A stretch of 64,000 nucleotides of DNA from Sphaerotilus uruguayifluvii (lineage in GTDB: Bacteria > Pseudomonadota > Gammaproteobacteria > Burkholderiales > Burkholderiaceae_C), in assembly GCF_013294065.1 (NCBI RefSeq), contig NZ_JABSNM010000006.1:162978-226977 (forward strand), read 5' to 3'. Of the stretch, positions 59,896-64,000 are shown piece by piece. Within the stretch, counting starts at the first letter, position 1, and every line of letters begins with the position of its first letter. The notes below the pieces were generated by a model. It made no database searches. It saw nothing but the letters and a program-made list of their open reading frames with translations, and was not told where the DNA came from. A program made the position numbers and the translations under genes.

Positions 59896-61146
59896 ATGAA
59901 TTCGACCACGCTTCCCCCCACCGCCGCCCGCCCCGAGGAGGACCGCGCGCGGTTGCGACGCGACGTGAGCACGATCGGCCTGATCGGCCTGGCGCACGGC
60001 ACCTCTCATTTCCACCACCTGCTGCTGCCGCCGCTGTTCCCGGCCTTCATCCGCGACTTCGGGCTGAGCTACTCGGAGCTGGGCCTGCTGGTGACGGTCT
60101 TCTTCGTGATCTCCGGCGTCGGCCAGGCGCTGTCGGGCTTTCTGGTCGACCGGGTCGGGGCGCGGCCGGTGCTGTTCGGCGCGATCGTCAGCTTCCTGCT
60201 GGCCTCGCTGGCGGACGCCGGCGCGCAGGGCTATGGCGGGCTGGTGCTGGCCGCGGCGCTGGCCGGCCTGGGCAACGCGCCCTTCCATCCGGCCGACTTC
60301 ACGATCCTGAACCGGCGGGTCTCGCCGCAGCGGCTCGGCCATGCCTTCTCGGTGCACGGCATCAGCGGCAACCTGGGCTGGGCGCTGGCGCCGGTCTTCC
60401 TGATCGGCCTGAGCGGCGTGTTCGGCAGCTGGCGCGCGGCCTACCTCGGCTCGGCGCTGGTGGCGGTCGTCGTGCTGGTCGTGCTGTGGCTGCGCCGCGC
60501 CGACCTGGACGACCGCGCGAGCGGCGCGTCGGCGGCCGCGCGGCCGGCCGGGGTGGCCGACGAGCACCCGATGGCCTTCCTGAAGCTGCCTTCGGTCTGG
60601 CTGTGCTTCTCGTTCTTCTTCTGGACGACCGCGGCGCTCAGCGCGGTGCAGAGCTTCGCCAGCCCGGCGCTGAACCGCATGTACGGCCTGCCCGAGACGC
60701 TGACGGCCTTCGTCGTGACCGGCTACATGCTGTGCGGGGCCTGCGGCATGGTGATCGGCGGCTTCTTGGTGGCGCGCGTCGAGCAGCTCGAGCGCACCAT
60801 CGCCGCGGCCATGGCGCTGGCCGGGCTGCTGCTGATGCTGGCGGGCACCGGCTGGCTGCCGGGCATGGCGGCGGCGGCGTCGGTCGCGCTGGCCGGCTTC
60901 GGCACCGGCCTGGCGGGCCCGTCGCGCGACATGCTGATCAAGCGCGCCGCGCCGCCCGGGGCGACCGGCCGCGTCTACGGCACCGTCTACTCGGGGCTGG
61001 ACACCGGCTTCGCGCTGGCCGCGCCGGTCTTCGGCCTGCTGCTCGACCACCATCTGGACGGCGCGATCTTCTTCGGCGCCGCCGCGGCGATGGTGCTGGG
61101 CATCGTGTCGGCCTCGGTCGTCGGTCGCGGACTGAAGCGGCGCTGA
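59896..61146 (+). CDS. MFS transporter
   Basis: 416 residues with 12 hydrophobic segments. HGTSHFHHLLLPPLFPAFIRDFGLSYSELGLL and GNAPFHPADFTILNRRVSPQRLGHAFSVHGI are typical of the FSR/fosmidomycin-resistance-like and related MFS subgroup. The family includes drug and metabolite exporters. The divergent AraC gene and the spacing suggest regulated expression in response to a compound. The ATG at 59896 starts just before the first helix. The substrate is unknown. Confidence 0.88.
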   Translation: MNSTTLPPTAARPEEDRARLRRDVSTIGLIGLAHGTSHFHHLLLPPLFPAFIRDFGLSYSELGLLVTVFFVISGVGQALSGFLVDRVGARPVLFGAIVSFLLASLADAGAQGYGGLVLAAALAGLGNAPFHPADFTILNRRVSPQRLGHAFSVHGISGNLGWALAPVFLIGLSGVFGSWRAAYLGSALVAVVVLVVLWLRRADLDDRASGASAAARPAGVADEHPMAFLKLPSVWLCFSFFFWTTAALSAVQSFASPALNRMYGLPETLTAFVVTGYMLCGACGMVIGGFLVARVEQLERTIAAAMALAGLLLMLAGTGWLPGMAAAASVALAGFGTGLAGPSRDMLIKRAAPPGATGRVYGTVYSGLDTGFALAAPVFGLLLDHHLDGAIFFGAAAAMVLGIVSASVVGRGLKRR

Positions 61147-61157
61147 AAGGAGCCGCG

Positions 61158-61191
61158 AAAAAGAAAAGACCCGGCGGGTCAGCGCCGGGTC
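61158..61191 (-). terminator. Intrinsic terminator of the phasin gene phaP
   Basis: GACCCGGC and GCCGGGTC (61168-61175 and 61184-61191) form a perfect 8-bp stem with an 8-base loop; on the minus strand the T-rich tract TTTTCTTTTTC follows. It also closes the convergent MFS gene, which ends 22 bases away, though without a T-run in that direction. Confidence 0.85.
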
Positions 61192-61239
61192 AAGGTACCT
61201 GAAAGACCACTTCTCTGCGAAGGTACCGAGGAGACAACC
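61192..61239 (-). repeat. Conserved phasin 3' element, copy 1
   Basis: Read on the minus strand: GGTTGTCTCCTCGGTACC, about 22 variable bases, then CAGGTACCTT, placed directly before the terminator. GGTACCT pairs with AGGTACC as a 7-bp stem. The same parts, in the same order and orientation, occur after the second phasin gene at 63475-63525. The 18-base left part is identical between the two. It lies in the 3' untranslated region of the phasin transcript. Confidence 0.75.
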
Positions 61240-61262
61240 TGGAGAGGTCCCTCGACGGGATC

Positions 61263-61784
61263 TCAGGCCGCCTTGGAGGCAGCCTTGGTGATCGACTGGA
61301 TGTTCGCTTCGGCAGTGCTGACGGCCTGCTTGGCGGCCTTCTGGGCGCTTTCGACGACGGCGGTGGTGGCGCTCATCGCCTGCTTCATCATCGCGACGGC
61401 GTTCTCGCTGCCGGCCGGGGCGTTCTTCATCGCCGATTCGACGAAGCCCTGGAACTTCTCCTGGGCCGAGGCGACCTGGGCTTCCAGCAGCTTGCTGATG
61501 TCGGCCTGGGTGGAGGTGGCGATTTCATAGACCTGACGGCCGTAGGCGGTGGCCTTCTCGGCGGCCGGCTGCAGCGCGCCCGACTGCAGGGCCAGCAGTT
61601 CCTGCGGATCCTTGACGGCCAGCAGCGCCTTGGCGTGGGCGGCCGACTCGTCGAGCGCGGCGCGGGTGACTTGCAGGTTCAGCTCGACCAGCTTCTCGAC
61701 GCCACCGAAGGCCTTCTGGCCGATCTCGACGGCGGCGTCCAGGTTGGCCTTGCCAGCAGCGGTGAACTGTTCGGTGTTGATCAT
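61263..61784 (-). CDS. phaP: Phasin
   Basis: A 173-residue granule-associated protein that coats polyhydroxyalkanoate granules. It has the PHASIN_2 pattern: MINTEQFTAAGKANLDAAVEIGQKAFGGVEKLVELNLQVTRAALDE, then KALLAVKDPQELLALQSGALQP and a coiled amphipathic helical tail. All-helical, no cysteine, many Ala. The promoter (TTGAAA, 16 bases, TATACT) and PhaR-like boxes upstream are strong evidence of PHA-linked control. AAGGA lies 10 bases before the ATG at 61784. The second phasin gene at the right edge is a paralogue with the same 3' element. Confidence 0.93.
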   Translation of the reverse strand: MINTEQFTAAGKANLDAAVEIGQKAFGGVEKLVELNLQVTRAALDESAAHAKALLAVKDPQELLALQSGALQPAAEKATAYGRQVYEIATSTQADISKLLEAQVASAQEKFQGFVESAMKNAPAGSENAVAMMKQAMSATTAVVESAQKAAKQAVSTAEANIQSITKAASKAA

Positions 61785-61868
61785 GATGAGCGATTCCTTG
61801 GTCGTGATGAGTCGGTCGGAAACCGGAGCGGGCCGAAGCTGGCCTCATGGTTTGCCGCATCGCGCTTT

Positions 61869-61881
61869 GTTGCGCTGCAGC
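61869..61881. promoter_or_regulatory. PhaR-like box 1
   Basis: GTTGCGCTGCAGC has the form GYTGC-N3-GCARC, similar to the PhaR operator pattern CTGC-N3-GCAG. It lies just downstream of the predicted start of phaP transcription (about 61883), where a bound repressor would block initiation. Binding is inferred. Confidence 0.55.
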
Positions 61882-61889
61882 ATGACTCC

Positions 61890-61917
61890 AGTATAGGAGC
61901 GGCAGCGACGATTTCAA
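61890..61917 (-). promoter_or_regulatory. Sigma-70 promoter of phaP
   Basis: On the minus strand: TTGAAA at 61917-61912, 16 bases, TATACT at 61895-61890. Both hexamers match the consensus at five of six positions. It is the best sigma-70 promoter I see in the window. The leader to the ATG is about 100 bases. Confidence 0.8.
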
Positions 61918-61925
61918 GCATCGAT

Positions 61926-61938
61926 GCTGCGCTGCAAC
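61926..61938. promoter_or_regulatory. PhaR-like box 2
   Basis: GCTGCGCTGCAAC, a GYTGC-N3-GCARC site that is close to the reverse complement of box 1, 9 bases upstream of the -35 element. Two boxes bracketing the promoter match the known repression of phasin genes by PhaR. Confidence 0.55.
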
Positions 61939-61941
61939 ATC

Positions 61942-61961
61942 ATTAGGTTGCAAACCCTAAT
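61942..61961. promoter_or_regulatory. Inverted repeat ATTAGG-N8-CCTAAT
   Basis: ATTAGG (61942-61947) and CCTAAT (61956-61961) form a perfect inverted repeat around TTGCAAAC, just upstream of PhaR-like box 2 and 38 bases from the end of the GbsR-like gene. It may be an operator for a further regulator of phaP, perhaps the GbsR-like protein. Confidence 0.45.
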
Positions 61962-61998
61962 TGAACTTTCATCACGATGGAGCCGGTACCGGTTCGGG

Positions 61999-62586
61999 TC
62001 AGTCGCGGTCCCGGTCGGTCTCGCTGGACGACAGGCCGGGCAGGGCGCGCAGCGCCGAGCCCATCTCGAGCAGCCGGCCCACGCGCGATCCCATGCGCAT
62101 CAGCTGCGACAGCGTGCGCGGATCGAGGTGCTGCACTTCGTCGAACCAGGTGCTGAGCATGTCGATCAGCTCGTGCATGCCGCGCATGCGCTCCTGCGCG
62201 TGGCGGTCCTCCTCGCAGGTCGGCACCTCCAGCATCGCGTTGCGCAGCATCGTCAGCGTCGGCTCGACCTCGCGGCGGCGGCGCTCCTCGGCCAGGCGGC
62301 GGAAGATCTCCCAGGTGTCGGCCGGCGCCTCGAAATAGTCGCGCCGGTCGCCGGGCAGGTGGCGCAGCTGCACCAGGCGCCAGGACTGCAGCTCCTTCAG
62401 GCTCATGCTGACGTTGGAGCGGCTGATCTGCAGCGCCTCGGTGATGTCGTCGGCGTTGAGCGGGCGCTGCGAGACGTAGATCAGCGCGTAGATCTGGCCG
62501 ACGGTGCGGTTGATGCCCCAGCGGCTGCCCATCTCGCCGAAGTGGGAAACGAAGCTGCGGACCAGCGGGCTCATCAGCGCAGACAT
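61999..62586 (-). CDS. GbsR/MarR-type regulator
   Basis: 195 residues. The winged helix-turn-helix of GbsR type (INRTVGQIYALIYVSQRPLNADDITEALQISRSNVSMSLKELQSWRLVQLRHLPGDRRDYFEA) is followed by a long helical C-terminal half ending in MGSRVGRLLEMGSALRALPG. This family represses transport or metabolism genes. The ATG at 62586 is chosen; an upstream frame start at 62601 is TTG. It is divergent from the Crp-like gene, and both starts share a palindromic region. It is also upstream of phaP in the same direction but separated by phaP's own promoter. Confidence 0.85.
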   Translation of the reverse strand: MSALMSPLVRSFVSHFGEMGSRWGINRTVGQIYALIYVSQRPLNADDITEALQISRSNVSMSLKELQSWRLVQLRHLPGDRRDYFEAPADTWEIFRRLAEERRRREVEPTLTMLRNAMLEVPTCEEDRHAQERMRGMHELIDMLSTWFDEVQHLDPRTLSQLMRMGSRVGRLLEMGSALRALPGLSSSETDRDRD

Positions 62587-62637
62587 GTCACGATCCGTCA
62601 AGGAATGGGTTGATTCCCATCAATTGTGTACCTGAAT

Positions 62638-62653
62638 TTCAGAAATTTCTGAA
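62638..62653. promoter_or_regulatory. Palindrome in divergent region
   Basis: TTCAGAAATTTCTGAA is a perfect 16-base palindrome midway between the GbsR-like and Crp-like genes. A second inverted repeat, ATGGG-N6-CCCAT (62605-62620), lies nearer the GbsR-like start. Both are candidates for operators of either regulator. Confidence 0.6.
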
Positions 62654-62700
62654 GTCACGGAAGCTAGAATTGACGGATTAGGGTATTCCGCTAGTCTACG

Positions 62701-63408
62701 ATGAACCTGATCGACGCTCTGGATCTGGCCCCCGCTCCGGCGGTCGAAGGCGCTCTGCGCGAGGCGGTCGCGCCGGCGCACGAGCGTCATGCACGCGGCG
62801 CGCTGATCTTCCGCCCGGGTCGCTTCGTCACGCCCTTCCTGGTGGTCGACGGTGCGGTGCGCATCGATCACCCGACCGCCGACGACAGCACGGTGCTGCT
62901 CGCGCTGCCCGGCGACCTGCTGGGCCTGGAGCAGCTGCACGGGCGCCCGCAGTCGACCTTCGGCCGGGCGATCGTCGAGACGATCATCGCGCCGCTGGGC
63001 CCGATGCCGGACTCGGCCTGGCGCGAGCTGCTGGTCAACCGGCTGATCGTGCGCCAGGAGCATGCCGCCCAGCTCGGCCGCCTGCGCTATGGCCCGGCGC
63101 CGGAGCGCATCCGCGCGCTGCTGCTGCTGCTGGCCGGTCGGGCGACCTACGGGCCGCTGCGCTCGCTGCAGGCCCCGGTCGGCGCCGAGGACGACCGCAT
63201 GAGCTGCGAGCTGCCGCGCCTGTCGGACATGGCCGCGCTGACCGACATCGCGCCCGAGACGGTCTCGCGGGTGATCTCGAGCATGCGCCGCACCGGCCTG
63301 ATCAGCCGCGAGGCCGGCCGCCGGGTGCGGCTGAGCGCGCAGCTGGTCTATGTCGCCGGCGAGATGCCGCGTGGCATGACGCGCAGCCGCACCCGCGACG
63401 AGGCCTGA
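62701..63408 (+). CDS. Crp/Fnr-family regulator
   Basis: 235 residues. A cNMP-binding-type beta-roll (about 20-115, RGALIFRPGRFVTPFLVVDGAVRI and LLALPGDLLGLEQLHG) is followed by a dimer helix and a C-terminal winged helix with RLSDMAALTDIAPETVSRVISSMRRTGLI. No CxxC or Fnr cysteine cluster is present, and the Arg/Ser of the cAMP pocket is not obvious, so the ligand is unknown. No ribosome binding site precedes the ATG at 62701. A possible -35/-10 pair (TTGACG at 62670, TAGTCT at 62692) would put the transcript start at or near the ATG. Confidence 0.88.
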   Translation: MNLIDALDLAPAPAVEGALREAVAPAHERHARGALIFRPGRFVTPFLVVDGAVRIDHPTADDSTVLLALPGDLLGLEQLHGRPQSTFGRAIVETIIAPLGPMPDSAWRELLVNRLIVRQEHAAQLGRLRYGPAPERIRALLLLLAGRATYGPLRSLQAPVGAEDDRMSCELPRLSDMAALTDIAPETVSRVISSMRRTGLISREAGRRVRLSAQLVYVAGEMPRGMTRSRTRDEA

Positions 63409-63438
63409 TCCCCGGCGCCCGGGCAGCGCCATGCGGAC

Positions 63439-63470
63439 AAAAAAAACCCGGTGGAGACGGATCCACCGGG
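63439..63470 (-). terminator. Intrinsic terminator of second phasin gene
   Basis: CCCGGTGGA (63447-63455) pairs with TCCACCGGG (63462-63470), 9 bp with a 6-base loop, and on the minus strand eight T follow. Very strong. It also lies 30 bases after the convergent Crp-like gene. Confidence 0.92.
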
Positions 63471-63474
63471 AGTG

Positions 63475-63525
63475 AAGGTACCTGGATCATGTTCGCATGT
63501 TCCTGGAGGTACCGAGGAGACAACC
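63475..63525 (-). repeat. Conserved phasin 3' element, copy 2
   Basis: Minus-strand order as in copy 1: GGTTGTCTCCTCGGTACC, variable middle, then CAGGTACCTT, followed by the terminator. Here the middle part also pairs with itself (GGAACATG and CATGATCC, one mismatch), giving a longer stem-loop. Two copies 2.3 kb apart, both after phasin genes. Confidence 0.75.
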
Positions 63526-63641
63526 AGTCGCACGTTCCCGGAGAGGAAGCGTGCCATCGGTAGATGGGTCCGCTCCAGGAAAGTTCAATGGCCGATGCGG
63601 TGAATTTTCCGGGCCGCCGGGTCCGGTCGGCTTGAGCTGGA

Positions 63642-64000
63642 TCAGGCGGCGGCCGCGCGGCGGCGTGCCGGCCGTTCGTCGTGCTGCGGGCTCATGATCG
63701 CCTCGACCTGCGCGCCGGTGTGGTCCACCGCCTCGCGCGCGGCCTTCTGGACGATCTCCATCGCGCTGCTGGCGGCAGTGACCGCGGTGCGCACCACCTC
63801 GGCGGAATCGGCCGGATCGGCCGGCGCGTTCTTCACGGCGGTGTCGACCATCGCCAGGATGCGCTGCTGCGCCGCGGCGAGCTGGGCCTCGACCAGGCGG
63901 TTGACCTCGCGCTGTGTGCTGACGGCGATCTCGCAGAGCTCGCGGCTGTAGGCGCCGGCCTTCTCCGCGGCCGGCTGCACCAGCCCGGCCTGGGCCGAGG
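63642..64000 (-). CDS. Second phasin, C-terminal part
   Basis: The frame is open to the right edge, so the N-terminus is outside the window. About 119 residues are visible. AGLVQPAAEKAGAYSRELCEIAVSTQREVNRLVEAQLAAAQQRILAMVDTAVKNAPA aligns residue by residue with phaP at 61263 (GALQPAAEKATAYGRQVYEIATSTQADISKLLEAQ in outline), so it is a paralogue. It differs in a C-terminal Arg-rich tail (DERPARRRAAAA). Its 3' element and terminator copy those of phaP. It probably also sits on PHA granules, with different affinity or charge. Confidence 0.82.
   Translation of the reverse strand, partial: SAQAGLVQPAAEKAGAYSRELCEIAVSTQREVNRLVEAQLAAAQQRILAMVDTAVKNAPADPADSAEVVRTAVTAASSAMEIVQKAAREAVDHTGAQVEAIMSPQHDERPARRRAAAA

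Noticed and set aside
61192-61239. GAGGAGACAACC on the plus strand as a ribosome binding site
   Set aside because: No start codon or open frame follows at either copy; the orientation and position fit a 3' element of the minus-strand phasin transcripts better.

Overview
The window is high-GC DNA (about 70% G+C by eye) with genes packed end to end and typical of a betaproteobacterium of the order Burkholderiales, probably the Leptothrix/Sphaerotilus/Rubrivivax/Ideonella group. This rests on protein character: NadA, NadB and NadC of proteobacterial type, phasins with PhaR-like operator boxes (polyhydroxyalkanoate storage), DsbD, an AcoR-type regulator next to an ExaC/AcoD-type aldehyde dehydrogenase with DUF779, and a glycogen operon. 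I see no tRNA, rRNA, CRISPR array, insertion sequence or prophage. It looks like chromosome.

Layout. 1-13.1 kb: the NAD starter genes nadB and nadA, a sugar MFS transporter, a stand-alone ComFB-like protein, a two-gene module of proteins ending in Roadblock/LC7-like domains, dsbD, an RraA-like protein, an HDOD protein, and a gene in which NadC is fused to phosphoserine phosphatase SerB. 13.4-22.4 kb: an O-antigen-ligase-like membrane protein, a LysR regulator, a histidine kinase with its response regulator, an aldo/keto reductase, a TerB-like protein, an acyl-CoA dehydrogenase and ribA. 22.4-29 kb: an AcoR-like regulator that lacks the GAFTGA loop, a divergent aldehyde dehydrogenase with a well-formed sigma-54 promoter and two matched inverted repeats, DUF779, a second NadC whose catalytic residues are changed, and a tyrosine-recombinase-like protein that has lost most catalytic residues and sits behind an 11-bp inverted repeat. 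29-41.2 kb: a secreted caspase-like protein with a membrane partner, two PF13480-type acetyltransferases, peptide deformylase, an SPFH/NfeD pair, an arginine/lysine/ornithine decarboxylase, an AraC/EamA pair and a membrane acyltransferase.

41.5-54.75 kb is a complete one-direction glycogen operon: GH13 alpha-glucosidase, glgB, glgX, pgm, glgC, glgA, glgP. Glucose-1-phosphate made by Pgm is activated by GlgC, polymerised by GlgA and branched by GlgB. GlgP and GlgX break the polymer down again and the GH13 enzyme can hydrolyse the released oligosaccharides. 54.7-61.1 kb holds an ATP-grasp/glycosyltransferase pair, a flavodoxin-fold oxidoreductase, a thioesterase, a DUF1624 membrane protein and a divergent AraC/MFS pair. 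61.2-64 kb carries two phasin genes flanking a GbsR-like and a Crp-like regulator. Both phasin genes end in the same two-part 3' element (a GGTACC-based hairpin followed by an intrinsic terminator), and the first has a strong sigma-70 promoter bracketed by two PhaR-like boxes.

The parts that look least described are the inactive-looking recombinase with its inverted repeat beside an altered NadC, the GAFTGA-less regulator facing a sigma-54 promoter, the NadC-SerB fusion, the twin Roadblock-like proteins and the shared phasin 3' element. Functions are inferred from reading the sequence only. No database search was possible.
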